The notes under the pieces were generated by a model. The model saw nothing but the letters and a program-made list of their open reading frames with translations. It was not told where the DNA came from and made no database searches. Below are positions 34,217 through 43,009 of a stretch of DNA of 64,000 nt, one piece after another (position 1 is the first letter of the stretch; every line of letters begins with the position of its first letter). Origin of the DNA: Dickeya zeae NCPPB 2538 (lineage in GTDB: Bacteria > Pseudomonadota > Gammaproteobacteria > Enterobacterales > Enterobacteriaceae). Made by a program: the position numbers and the translations under genes. The stretch spans positions 2,178,124 through 2,242,123 of the forward strand of contig NZ_CM001977.1 in the NCBI RefSeq assembly GCF_000406165.1, given 5' to 3'.

Positions 34217-34852
34217 ATGAACAAAGAGAAACGGATTGCCATTCTTAGTCGCTTGCGGGACAACAATCCCCATCCGACTACCGAGCTAACATTCAACTCG
34301 CCGTTTGAGTTGCTCATTTCGGTACTGCTGTCCGCACAGGCAACCGATGTAAGCGTTAACAAGGCAACGGCAAAACTCTACCCGGTCGCGAATACGCCGC
34401 AGGCCATGCTGGACTTGGGCGTGGAAGGCGTGAAGGCGTATATCAAAACCATTGGGTTATTCAACAGCAAGGCGGAGAACATCATCAAAACCTGCCGTAT
34501 TCTGCTGGAAAAACATCAAGGTCAGGTGCCGGAAGATCGTGCCGCACTGGAAGCCCTGCCGGGTGTGGGGCGCAAAACCGCCAATGTCGTATTGAATACC
34601 GCCTTTGGCTGGCCCACTATCGCAGTTGATACGCATATTTTTCGTGTCTGCAATCGTACCCATTTCGCACCGGGCAAAAACGTCGAACAAGTAGAAGAAA
34701 AATTACTGAAATACGTCCCGGCTGAATTTAAAGTCGACTGCCACCACTGGCTGATTCTCCACGGCCGTTATACCTGTATCGCCCGTAAACCACGTTGCGG
34801 CGCATGCCTGATAGAAGACCTGTGCGAATACAAAGAAAAAGTCGATATCTGA
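34217..34852 (+). CDS. nth: Endonuclease III
   Basis: Bifunctional DNA glycosylase/AP lyase of 211 aa (E. coli 211) that removes oxidised pyrimidines. Its helix-hairpin-helix LPGVGRKTANVVLN (catalytic Lys near 120) and GWPTIAVDTHIFRVCNR (catalytic Asp near 138) are intact. The C-terminal [4Fe-4S] ligands are in CIARKPRCGACLIEDLC (C-X6-C-X2-C-X5-C). It is the last gene of the rsx operon and is followed by a terminator. Confidence 0.97.
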   Translation: MNKEKRIAILSRLRDNNPHPTTELTFNSPFELLISVLLSAQATDVSVNKATAKLYPVANTPQAMLDLGVEGVKAYIKTIGLFNSKAENIIKTCRILLEKHQGQVPEDRAALEALPGVGRKTANVVLNTAFGWPTIAVDTHIFRVCNRTHFAPGKNVEQVEEKLLKYVPAEFKVDCHHWLILHGRYTCIARKPRCGACLIEDLCEYKEKVDI

Positions 34853-34877
34853 CCGACAACAGCGCTTTCCTATCATG

Positions 34878-34911
34878 ATAAGGGCAGGTTTTCACCTGCC
34901 CTTATGCTTGT
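34878..34911 (+). terminator. Terminator of rsx-nth operon
   Basis: An 11-bp perfect stem, ATAAGGGCAGG (34878-34888) with CCTGCCCTTAT (34895-34905), has a 6-base loop and a weakly T-containing tail. It lies between nth and convergent cysB. Confidence 0.7.
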
Positions 34912-34977
34912 CATACCATGTTGTGTCATACGTTATTGGTATCGCCACGGGTGGCAATCGAATGCACAATCGACGGT

Positions 34978-35952
34978 TTATTTTATCGGCAGCGTCACAT
35001 CCTTGAACATGGCTTCGATTTCTTCATTGGAGCGCAGCGAAATCGCGGTATCGACCACATCCCGCGTCAGGTGCGGTGCAAAACGATGAATAAAATCGTA
35101 CATGTAGCTACGCAGGAACGTGCTGCGACGAAACCCGATTTTTGTCGTACTATAGCTAAACAGGTTATCGGCGTTGATCGCCACCAGATCCGGATCACTG
35201 TCCGGTGTGACTGCCATGTTGGCGATAACACCAACGCCCAGCCCCAGACGGACATAGGTTTTAATCACATCGGCATCGGTGGCGGTAAACACAATGCGCG
35301 GCGTCAGCCCGGCCCGATTGAACGCGGTATCCAGTTCTGAACGACCGGTAAAACCAAAGGTATAGGTAACAATCGGGTAAGCGGCCAGCTCCTCAATGCT
35401 GATCTGGGATTTTCCCGCCAACGGATGATCGGGTTTCACAACCACCGCACGGTTCCAGTGATAGCACGGCAGCATGATCAGGTCTTCATACAAATGCAGC
35501 GCTTCAGTGGCTATGGCGAAATCCGCCGTACCTTTCGCCACCGCCTCAGCAATTTGCATGGGCGAACCCTGGTGCATGTGCAGCGATACGCGTGGATAAC
35601 GCTCGATAAATCCTTTAATCACATCAGGCAGAGCATAACGCGCCTGAGTATGAGTCGTTGCCACATACAGCGACCCCTTATCCGGATAGGTATGCTCACC
35701 CGCAACGGCCTTGATAGCATCGACCTTGGACAGGACTTCTCGGGCAATACGAATGATTTCCTGTCCGGCGGGTGTCACTTGCGTTAAATGTTTTCCGCTG
35801 CGTGCAAAAATCTGAATACCCAGTTCATCTTCCAGCATCCGAACTTGTTTACTGATCCCCGGCTGCGAGGTATACAACCCCTCGGCCGTGGAGGAAACGT
35901 TCAGATTGTGATTAACAACTTCAACGATATAACGAAGCTGTTGCAGTTTCAT
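34978..35952 (-). CDS. cysB: Transcriptional regulator CysB
   Basis: LysR-type activator of cysteine biosynthesis and sulfate assimilation genes, 324 aa, responding to N-acetylserine. The N-terminal HTH is MKLQQLRYIVEVVNHNLNVSSTAEGLYTSQPGISKQVRMLEDELG-like (residues 1-45). The effector domain has TTHTQARYALPDVI near 100 and TYTFGFTGRSELDTAF near 196, both characteristic of CysB. Transcribed in the same direction as upstream topA, as in E. coli, from the region 35953-36200. Confidence 0.97.
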   Translation of the reverse strand: MKLQQLRYIVEVVNHNLNVSSTAEGLYTSQPGISKQVRMLEDELGIQIFARSGKHLTQVTPAGQEIIRIAREVLSKVDAIKAVAGEHTYPDKGSLYVATTHTQARYALPDVIKGFIERYPRVSLHMHQGSPMQIAEAVAKGTADFAIATEALHLYEDLIMLPCYHWNRAVVVKPDHPLAGKSQISIEELAAYPIVTYTFGFTGRSELDTAFNRAGLTPRIVFTATDADVIKTYVRLGLGVGVIANMAVTPDSDPDLVAINADNLFSYSTTKIGFRRSTFLRSYMYDFIHRFAPHLTRDVVDTAISLRSNEEIEAMFKDVTLPIK

Positions 35953-36291
35953 AAGTTATCCCATTCCGTAATATGTCATGCGCGGCGGCATCTGTGTTAT
36001 TGACGTTATCTGCGTTGACAAGGTGGTGACAGCTCAATGCAACGGTGTAGATTCCCGCCATGTAATAAATGCCATTTAATCATAAAAAAATATTTTTATA
36101 ACCATTTCCCATATTGGTTAGACAGTACTGGCACTGGAAAACGGATTTTTATTTCCTTTTTTGTTATCGGCTGCCTGCGGATGATATTCATGGTTCATGG
36201 ATCAAAAAAGCCAGCCTGTGCAGGCTGGCTTAAGCTAATGTAACCGTAACCACTGGGAAAAAATGCGGTTTTAGTCAATTTATCGGCACAA
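35953..36291. promoter_or_regulatory. cysB upstream region
   Basis: This 339-base gap holds the topA terminator (36204-36234) and the presumed cysB promoter and autoregulatory CysB site. A very AT-rich block lies at about 36066-36115 (TTTAATCATAAAAAAATATT). No small gene is supported. Confidence 0.5.
36204..36234 (-). terminator. Terminator of topA
   Basis: GCCAGCC (36210-36216) pairs with GGCTGGC (36223-36229) around TGTGCA. On the minus strand the stem is followed by TTTTTT, a standard rho-independent terminator just downstream of topA. Confidence 0.8.
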
Positions 36292-38913
36292 TTAACGGCT
36301 GGCCTCTGCCCATTTGCCGTCAACATAGAACGCAGACCATCCCGTTGCCTTTCCTTCTTTTTCAGAAGAGACATACTGTTGTTTGGTCTTACGGCTAAAC
36401 CGCACCAGCGTTTTATTGCCTTCAGGGTCGGTTACCGGCGCATCAGCCAGATAACGCAGTTTTTCCGGCAGGCGATCACGGAAGCGCACCAGCTCTTCCA
36501 CCAACGGCGCACGGGTTTCCCGTGATTTCGGGAACGTATTGGCCGCCAGGAACACACCGGCAGCACCGTCGCGCAATACAAAATACGCGTCGGACTTTTC
36601 ACACGCCAGTTCCGGCAGTGGTACCGGGTCTTCCTTCGGCGGTGCCACTTCACCATTACGCAGAATTTTACGGGTATTACCACAGGTTTCGTTGGTACAG
36701 GCCATGTACTTGCCGAAACGCCCCATCTTCAGGTGCATTTCCGAACCGCACTTCTCACACTCAACGACCGGGCCATCATACCCTTTCAGCCGGAACTCGC
36801 CGTGTTCAATCTCATAGCCATCGCAGGATGGGTTGTTACCGCACACATGCAGCTTACGCTGATTGTCGATGAGGTAACTGTCCATCGCCGTACCGCATTT
36901 CGAACAACGGCGACGAGCACGCAGCGCATTGGTCTCAGCCTCATCACCTTCCAGCACATTCAGTACTTCTGCTTCCGGGATCAAGTTAATGGTGGTTTTG
37001 CAGCGCTCTTTCGGCGGCAACGCATAACCCGAGCACCCCAGAAACACCCCGGTACTGGCGGTTCGAATGCCCATCTGACGACTACAGGTCGGGCAATCAA
37101 TGCTGGTGAGCACCATCTGGTTCGGCTTCATCCCGCCTTCATCCGGCTCCAGCTCGGCGGTTTCCAGTTGCTTGCTGAATTCAGCAAAGAATTCATCTAG
37201 CACGGCTTTCCATTCAGCCTGGCTGTTGGCAACCAGATCAAGGCTGTTCTCCATGCGTGCGGTGAAATCATAATTCATCAACTCGCGGAAGTTATCTTCC
37301 AGCCGGTCGGTGACGATTTCCCCCATTTTCTCCGCATAGAAACGACGATTTTCTACCCGGACATAACCACGATCCTGAATCGTAGAAATGATAGCCGCAT
37401 AGGTAGAAGGCCGGCCGATACCGCGCTTTTCCAGTTCCTTAACCAGAGAAGCCTCGCTGTAACGTGCCGGTGGCTTGGTAAAATGCTGACTTGGCAACAA
37501 TTTTTCCAACGACAACGCTTGTCCTACTTCAACAACTGGCAATGTCCGGTCTTCATCGCTCTTGCGTAATGCCGGCATCACTTTCGTCCAGCCATCAAAA
37601 CGCAGGGTACGCCCTTTGGCGCGCAGTTGATAATCCCCGGCACTGACCAACAGTGTTGTGGAATCATACTGAGCAGGTGTCATCTGACACGCCACGAACT
37701 GCCGCCAAATCAGTTGGTACAGCTTTTGTGCATCGGCTTCCATGTCTTTAAGCTGGTCAGCCAGCACCTTGACATCAGAAGGACGGATCGCTTCGTGCGC
37801 TTCCTGTGAATTTTCCTTGCTGGTGTACAGGTTAGCGGCATCCGGCAGATAGCGTTTACCAAACTCGCTTTGAATATAATCACGCGCCATCGTCAGCGCA
37901 TCCTGACTCAAGTTCGTGGAATCGGTACGCATGTAAGTGATGTGACCGGCTTCATACAGTCGCTGCGCCATCATCATGGTTTTTTTCACGCCAAAACCCA
38001 GACGGGTGCTAGCGGCTTGTTGCAGCGTAGAGGTAATAAAGGGAGCGCCCGGTTTGCTGCTGGTCGGTTTGTCTTCCCGCTCGGCGACCACATAGCTGGC
38101 TTTTTCCAGCAGGCTGAGCGCCGCCTGTGTCTGTGCCTGATTTACCGGACGGAAAGGTTTACCCTGGTGATGCGTTACCTGCATCTGCAATGCCGTTTCG
38201 GCATTGGCCAGCAAATCGGCGTGCAACTCCCAGTATTCTTCCGGTACAAACGCTTTGATTTCACGCTCGCGTTCCACTACCAGACGCACCGCCACTGACT
38301 GCACTCGTCCGGCAGACAATCCGCGGGCAATTTTCTTCCACAACAGCGGCGACACCATGTACCCCACCACACGATCCATAAAACGGCGTGCTTGTTGGGC
38401 ATTAACACGGTTGATATTCAGTTCGCCCGGTTTTTCGAACGCCTGACGAATGGCATTCTTGGTGATTTCGTTAAACACCACACGGCTAAAACGCTTGTCA
38501 TCACCACCGATAATTTCCCGCAGGTGCCACGCAATGGCTTCCCCTTCGCGGTCAAGGTCGGTTGCGAGGTAGATGTGGTCGGCATTCTGTGCCAGCGTTT
38601 TTAACTCTGAGACCACTTTTTCCTTACCGGGCAGGATCTCATAATGGGCTTGCCAGCCATGGTACGGATCAACGCCCATGCGATTAACCAGTGCGGTTTT
38701 TTCATCTTTTTTGACCGCTTTCTTGGCCTTCTCGCCACTTTTGGCTTTCTCGGCGGCGCCTTCAGCGCCTTTCTTGCTCGCGGAACCCGAACCGCTGGTC
38801 GGCAAGTCACGGACATGGCCTACGCTGGACTTCACCACGTAGTCATTGCCAAGGTACTTATTAATCGTTTTGGCCTTTGCCGGGGACTCGACGATAACGA
38901 GAGCTTTACCCAT
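36292..38913 (-). CDS. topA: DNA topoisomerase I
   Basis: Type IA topoisomerase of 873 aa (E. coli 865) that relaxes negative supercoils. The N-terminal TOPRIM domain begins MGKALVIVESPAKAKTINKYLG with acidic motif ATDLDREGEAIAWHL near 108-122. The active-site tyrosine lies in GHITYMRTDSTNLS near 320. Three C-terminal zinc-ribbon Cys4 sets (CPTC...CSGY...C, CSKC...CGNNPSC, CEKC...CTNETC) lie at about 600-735. A Lys/Ala-rich insert at residues 41-70 is slightly longer than in E. coli. Transcription proceeds toward cysB. Confidence 0.97.
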   Translation of the reverse strand: MGKALVIVESPAKAKTINKYLGNDYVVKSSVGHVRDLPTSGSGSASKKGAEGAAEKAKSGEKAKKAVKKDEKTALVNRMGVDPYHGWQAHYEILPGKEKVVSELKTLAQNADHIYLATDLDREGEAIAWHLREIIGGDDKRFSRVVFNEITKNAIRQAFEKPGELNINRVNAQQARRFMDRVVGYMVSPLLWKKIARGLSAGRVQSVAVRLVVEREREIKAFVPEEYWELHADLLANAETALQMQVTHHQGKPFRPVNQAQTQAALSLLEKASYVVAEREDKPTSSKPGAPFITSTLQQAASTRLGFGVKKTMMMAQRLYEAGHITYMRTDSTNLSQDALTMARDYIQSEFGKRYLPDAANLYTSKENSQEAHEAIRPSDVKVLADQLKDMEADAQKLYQLIWRQFVACQMTPAQYDSTTLLVSAGDYQLRAKGRTLRFDGWTKVMPALRKSDEDRTLPVVEVGQALSLEKLLPSQHFTKPPARYSEASLVKELEKRGIGRPSTYAAIISTIQDRGYVRVENRRFYAEKMGEIVTDRLEDNFRELMNYDFTARMENSLDLVANSQAEWKAVLDEFFAEFSKQLETAELEPDEGGMKPNQMVLTSIDCPTCSRQMGIRTASTGVFLGCSGYALPPKERCKTTINLIPEAEVLNVLEGDEAETNALRARRRCSKCGTAMDSYLIDNQRKLHVCGNNPSCDGYEIEHGEFRLKGYDGPVVECEKCGSEMHLKMGRFGKYMACTNETCGNTRKILRNGEVAPPKEDPVPLPELACEKSDAYFVLRDGAAGVFLAANTFPKSRETRAPLVEELVRFRDRLPEKLRYLADAPVTDPEGNKTLVRFSRKTKQQYVSSEKEGKATGWSAFYVDGKWAEASR

Positions 38914-39353
38914 AATATATTGTTACCTACTGAATTCTTTGAAAAAAGAAAAAATTTTCTCAGTTATTCGCTCTGGCTTTCCAGCCGGCGTAGCCTGAAC
39001 CATCACGGTTGCGGGAAAATCGTTTTTTTAACGTGGCGACGGTGCGCCGCACGCATTCACTGCGCCGCAACCCTATGATCAATCAGGATTATTCTTTACT
39101 GCATCACACTCATCGGCAACCGGTTTCATCCCGGCGTAACGCAATTTTTCCGCCTGACGATGCAAAATCCCACACTCTACCTGATAAATAGCACCACGCA
39201 ACCTAATTAGCATGTAAAACCTGTTTTCGCCAATCATTACTCTTGTGTTTATCGGCAAAGTAGTGAATAAAAATCAGTCAATTTGCGCTAAATCCCACTC
39301 AGACGCTACAATAGCGCCAGAAAAACTAGGGTTACTTGCAGGAGAGAAAGACC
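38914..39353. promoter_or_regulatory. Divergent topA/yciN control region
   Basis: A 440-base gap. A likely sigma-70 promoter for yciN is TTGCGC (39283-39288) and TACAAT (39307-39312), spaced 18 bases. topA promoters, several of which respond to heat shock and supercoiling in E. coli, should lie in the left half but were not individually resolved. Small open frames here lack support. Confidence 0.5.
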
Positions 39354-39623
39354 ATGCCTGGTTTTATGCACATAAATGAAGAAAAAACACCGATTAGCCG
39401 TGAAGCCCTGTTACAGGAAGCCAATGCGCTGATTCAGAATCACGACGATTACCTGCATGGCATGATCGCTAATGCGGTAGAACAAAAAAATGGCGTACTG
39501 GTGTTTCGCGGCGAGTACTTTCTCGATAACGATGGGCTCCCGACGAACAAAACCACAGCAGTGTTCAATATGTTCAAACATCTGGCGCACGTCTTATCAG
39601 AAAAATATCAACTTATTGATTAA
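39354..39623 (+). CDS. yciN: YciN family protein
   Basis: Protein of 89 aa matching E. coli YciN (83 aa, DUF2498), for example ISREALLQEANALIQNHDDYL and GLPTNKTTAVFNMFKHLAHVLSEKY. Cytosolic, function unknown. The ATG at 39354 lies 9 bases after AGGAGAGAAAG; a later ATG at 39366 (MHINEEK) is also possible. A terminator follows at 39635. Confidence 0.93.
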   Translation: MPGFMHINEEKTPISREALLQEANALIQNHDDYLHGMIANAVEQKNGVLVFRGEYFLDNDGLPTNKTTAVFNMFKHLAHVLSEKYQLID

Positions 39624-39634
39624 TACCAACCTTA

Positions 39635-39664
39635 CACCGGGACCACACCGCCCGGTGCTTCTTT
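39635..39664 (+). terminator. Probable terminator of yciN
   Basis: CACCGGG (39635-39641) pairs with CCCGGTG (39651-39657), followed by CTTCTTT. The T-run is imperfect. Confidence 0.55.
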
Positions 39665-40018
39665 GGTGTTGCGACTCTTCGGTGTTTTTAGTCTCCCCGG
39701 TTCACGTACCCTGTGGCATTCACCAATATTCTCCTTTGTGCATTCGCGGTTATCCGCCGTCAGCCAAGCTATGCCCCTCTGTTTTAGGCCACAACAATGG
39801 AGAATGGCAACGCTACCATTAACAACGCCTAAATAATTTAAAAATAAATATAATAGACTTAATTAAAAAAGATATTATTTAAAGAAAATCCTTTTAAAAA
39901 AAAAGCAGAAAACATTTCACAACAAATATTGCAATTTATTTACAGAACAAAAATCATTACTTATACTCTCGAACGATGCCTTACCGGCATCCATTAAAAA
40001 TCATTTATGGAGAGTGTT
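39665..40018. promoter_or_regulatory. AT-rich upstream region and promoter of the secreted-protein gene
   Basis: From 39828 to 39960 the sequence is extremely AT-rich, unlike its surroundings, with long A-tracts that suggest H-NS binding or foreign origin. A good sigma-70 promoter follows: TTTACA (39939-39944), 17-base spacer, TATACT (39962-39967). Transcription would start near 39974, leaving a leader of about 45 bases with a GGAGAG ribosome-binding site at 40009. No gene is seen in 39665-39830. Confidence 0.6.
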
Positions 40019-40615
40019 ATGAAAAAGCAATTTGGATTGCCTTTGTTATTGTCACTCGCAGCAGTTTTTAGTCATGGCAGTTATTCTCAAACCCTTAATA
40101 ATACCGATGAGGCAGGCCTGCCGATTGAATCAGGTCTGACAACGTTCCAGCCATTGGAAAGCAGCGGCCCGCTTTCTGTAGCCAGAGATACCCCCCGTTC
40201 ATCATCATCTTCTGGTCCCTTGCGAGCTCCGGCCCCTGCGCTATCACGCGTGGCAGTCTACGCCGTAGGTTCGTCTAACTGTGGTTGGGAACCCATGACC
40301 TCTCTGGGGCAATTTTCAACCACCTGTGACCACGGTGGCTCACAACTTAGGGTAGCAGTACAGGAAATTGGTTACGGCAGTAATCCGGTAGCCTGGATGA
40401 ATAGCAATTTATTGCCACGCAGCGCCAATTATCAAACCGATACTATTTGTAATGTCGGGGGGCAATACACCTTCCCTTGTCCGGCCGGTTATACCGTTGT
40501 AGGCTGGATGCGTTATTATAATCTGGATGGAAATGAAAGTGGTCAATTCCAATTCCAGGACACATCAACGAATGCGCCAAGAAATACGTTATCCACACAG
40601 ATAACTATTCGATAA
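40019..40615 (+). CDS. Secreted protein, probably YolA/DUF4879 family
   Basis: Protein of 198 aa with a clear Sec signal peptide (KK, then FGLPLLLSLAAVFSHGSYS, cut near residue 23). A low-complexity Ser/Pro-rich linker follows (about 45-75, SSSSSGPLRAPAPA). The C-terminal domain, about 80-198, has SSNCGWEPMTSLGQFSTTCDHGG, VQEIGYGSNPVAWMN and SGQFQFQDTSTNAPRNTLST. It has four cysteines (two likely disulfides). The motif order resembles the DUF4879/YolA group of secreted proteins of unknown function; this link is from memory and moderate. E. coli has nothing here, so the gene probably was acquired. The ATG at 40019 is preferred over 40007 because the Shine-Dalgarno lies between them. Confidence 0.75.
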   Translation: MKKQFGLPLLLSLAAVFSHGSYSQTLNNTDEAGLPIESGLTTFQPLESSGPLSVARDTPRSSSSSGPLRAPAPALSRVAVYAVGSSNCGWEPMTSLGQFSTTCDHGGSQLRVAVQEIGYGSNPVAWMNSNLLPRSANYQTDTICNVGGQYTFPCPAGYTVVGWMRYYNLDGNESGQFQFQDTSTNAPRNTLSTQITIR

Positions 40616-40623
40616 TTCGGCAC

Positions 40624-40648
40624 ATGAACGGCCCCATGGGCCGTTCAT
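40624..40648 (+). terminator. Strong hairpin after the secreted-protein gene
   Basis: ATGAACGGCCC pairs perfectly with GGGCCGTTCAT around a 3-base loop, about 10 bases after the stop codon. The T-run is poor (TCATCG), so this may be a weak terminator or an mRNA 3'-end stabiliser. Confidence 0.5.
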
Positions 40649-40886
40649 TCATCGAGGTCATCTATTTTTATTTTGAACAACACCCATGGACTATAAAATA
40701 AAATTACCTGCCATCAGGAAAATAAAATAATTAATAGATGAATGAACGATTAAAAATCGCCACACAATATTTATACCGAAACCAGAATATGAAGAACAGG
40801 CAGGAACCCACCCATCCGGCACACCACAATACACTGATGGTATTGATACAAAGGCAATACACGGACAGGCAGGTCAAACAGCTGAC

Positions 40887-41932
40887 TTACAGCTGAGGAT
40901 GATTTCCTCGCTGCCACCAACGCAGCATCAGACGTTCCAGCGCATCGCTGGTACTGCCGGTTAACCGATCCAACAGACGCTTGCGGCGGGTATAGCGTAC
41001 CGCCAATACTTCGTGGTTTTCCATTTCAGCAATCAGTAGGTCGTCACTGGTGCCAATAGCATCCACCAGCCCCATGTCCTTCGCCTGTGTACCAAACCAG
41101 TGCTCACCGGTTGCGACCGATTCAATATCCAACGACGGGCGCATCTCGCTGACAAACTGTTTAAATAGCAGATGCGTTTCATTTAATTCCTGACGGAATT
41201 TTTCCCGCCCTTCATCCGTGTTTTCACCAAACAGTGTCAGTGTGCGTTTGTACTGGCCTGCCGTATGCAATTCCACATCAATATCTTTATTCTTCAATAA
41301 CCGATTGAAGTTCGGGATTTGTGCCACCACGCCAATCGACCCGACAATAGCGAACGGCGCCGCCACGATACGATCCGCCACGCATGCCATCATATAGCCG
41401 CCGCTGGCCGCCACTTTATCCACGGCTACGGTCAGGCGAATACCACGCTGCCGGATACGCTGTAGTTGGGACGCAGCCAGCCCGTAGCCATGCACCACAC
41501 CGCCAGGGCTTTCCAGGCGTAGCAACACTTCATCTTCCGGTCGTGCCACCGCCAGCACCGCCGACACTTCTTCTCGCAGCGAGCTGACTTCGCCCGCGTC
41601 CATACTGCCGTTAAAATCGAGCACATATAAGCACGGGCGAGCGGATTTCTCCTCGCCACGTTTGGCGCGCTTCTTTTCCTGTTTGGCGGTTTCCTTATCT
41701 TCTTTTTTTGTTTTTTCTCCAGCAGGTTACGCTCGGTGTCGCTCATAGCGGCAGAGCGCATCTCCTGCCGCATCTCACGGTATTGTTCGCCCAGATTAAT
41801 CACCTGCAGTTCGCCTTTACGATGGCGTTTACGCTGTGTCATACCGACTGTCAGCACCACCAATGCGCCGATCGCGACGACAAGGGTGACGACTTTTGCC
41901 AGGAATAAACCATACTGAGAAAGTAATTCCAC
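40887..41932 (-). CDS. sohB: Inner-membrane protease SohB, reading frame interrupted (-1 frameshift at A_AAA_AAG)
   Basis: Signal-peptide-peptidase A (S49) family protein. The N-terminal frame (from 41932) carries one membrane segment (YGLFLAKVVTLVVAIGALVVLTVG) and a coiled basic linker up to LLEKKQKKK. The catalytic part continues in the -1 frame, from GAA at 41702, through VLDFNGSMDAGEVSSLREE, VAASGGYMMACVAD (active-site Ser) and VGSIGVVAQ to the stop at 40887. A single -1 shift on the heptamer A_AAA_AAG (41702-41708, minus strand) joins them into 348 aa, the same size as E. coli SohB (349). Without a shift the product is a 166-aa truncated protein. Could be programmed, transcriptional slippage, mutation or a homopolymer sequencing error. 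GTG 41932 is chosen after AAGGCGG; ATG 41947 is possible. Confidence 0.85.
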
Positions 41933-42214
41933 AAATACCGCCTTCATTGACCAATGTGATATATGACGTTGATTCTCAAACAACCATTACGGTTTACAGC
42001 GCGGGGCGCCGAGCTTCTAACCTAACGTATGACAAGCGTGATGGCGATGATCTTTATATATAAATTGAACTTTCCGCTGCTTTTTGCTGCGCAGTCTGTG
42101 AGAAAGCCGGACCTTCTGATTGAAAACACCTATTGTTTCAGGCATAAAAAAACCATGATGGCTTTTTAGAAACACCACATCATCCACGAATGATGGCAGC
42201 CAGAGGACACTGTT

Positions 42215-42976
42215 TTGCATTACCAACCGAAAAAAGACTTGTTGCAACACCGTATTATTCTGGTCACGGGTGCCGGTGATGGCATTGGGCGCGAGGCCGC
42301 GCTGACCTATGCACGTCATGGTGCAAGCATGGTGTTGCTGGGACGTACCGAGAGTAAATTGCGGGACGTGGAACAACAAATCCTGCAAGAGTGCGGGACC
42401 CACAGTTATCTGATCCCCTGCGATATGCTGACCGCCAGCCACCATGACTTTATGCAGATAGCCGGGCAGCTTGGTCAGGCGCTACCGCGGCTCGATGGCG
42501 TGCTGCACAATGCCGGTCTGCTGGGTGACATTGTGCCGATGGCGGAACAATCCGCTACCGTCTGGCACCAGGTCATGCAGGTTAACGTTAACGCGACTTT
42601 TATGCTGACACAGGCGTTATTGCCGTTGCTGCTGAAATCCGCCACTCCCTCGCTTATTTTCACCAGTTCCAGTGTGGGTCGTCAGGGGCGTGCTAACTGG
42701 GGGGCTTATTCGGTCTCCAAATTTGCGACTGAAGGCATGATGCAGGTGCTGGCCGAGGAGTATCGCAACCGCAACCTGCGGGTCAACTGCATCAATCCTG
42801 GTGGTACTCGTACCCCGATGCGCGCTGCCGCATTCCCCAATGAAGATCCGAACAAGCTCAAAACGCCAGCGGATATTATGCCGCTGTATTTGTACCTAAT
42901 GGGGGATGATAGTCGCCGTAAGACCGGCATGAGCTTTGACGCACAACCCGACCGCAAACCCGGCCCTGCCGAATGA
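42215..42976 (+). CDS. yciK: Short-chain oxidoreductase YciK
   Basis: SDR-family protein of 253 aa, matching E. coli YciK. The cofactor loop TGAGDGIG lies at residues 18-25, HNAGLLGD near 93, the catalytic Ser in FTSSSVGRQGRANWG near 147 and YSVSKFA (Tyr-X3-Lys) near 163-169. The C-terminal RRKTGMSFDAQP is family-specific. Substrate is unknown. Translation starts at TTG 42215 after AGAGGA, giving the conserved MHYQPKKDLL. btuR follows after 33 bases, an arrangement conserved in enterobacteria. Confidence 0.94.
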   Translation: MHYQPKKDLLQHRIILVTGAGDGIGREAALTYARHGASMVLLGRTESKLRDVEQQILQECGTHSYLIPCDMLTASHHDFMQIAGQLGQALPRLDGVLHNAGLLGDIVPMAEQSATVWHQVMQVNVNATFMLTQALLPLLLKSATPSLIFTSSSVGRQGRANWGAYSVSKFATEGMMQVLAEEYRNRNLRVNCINPGGTRTPMRAAAFPNEDPNKLKTPADIMPLYLYLMGDDSRRKTGMSFDAQPDRKPGPAE

Positions 42977-43009
42977 TGCAACACACGATGGAACAAAGGG
43001 TATCCGCTT

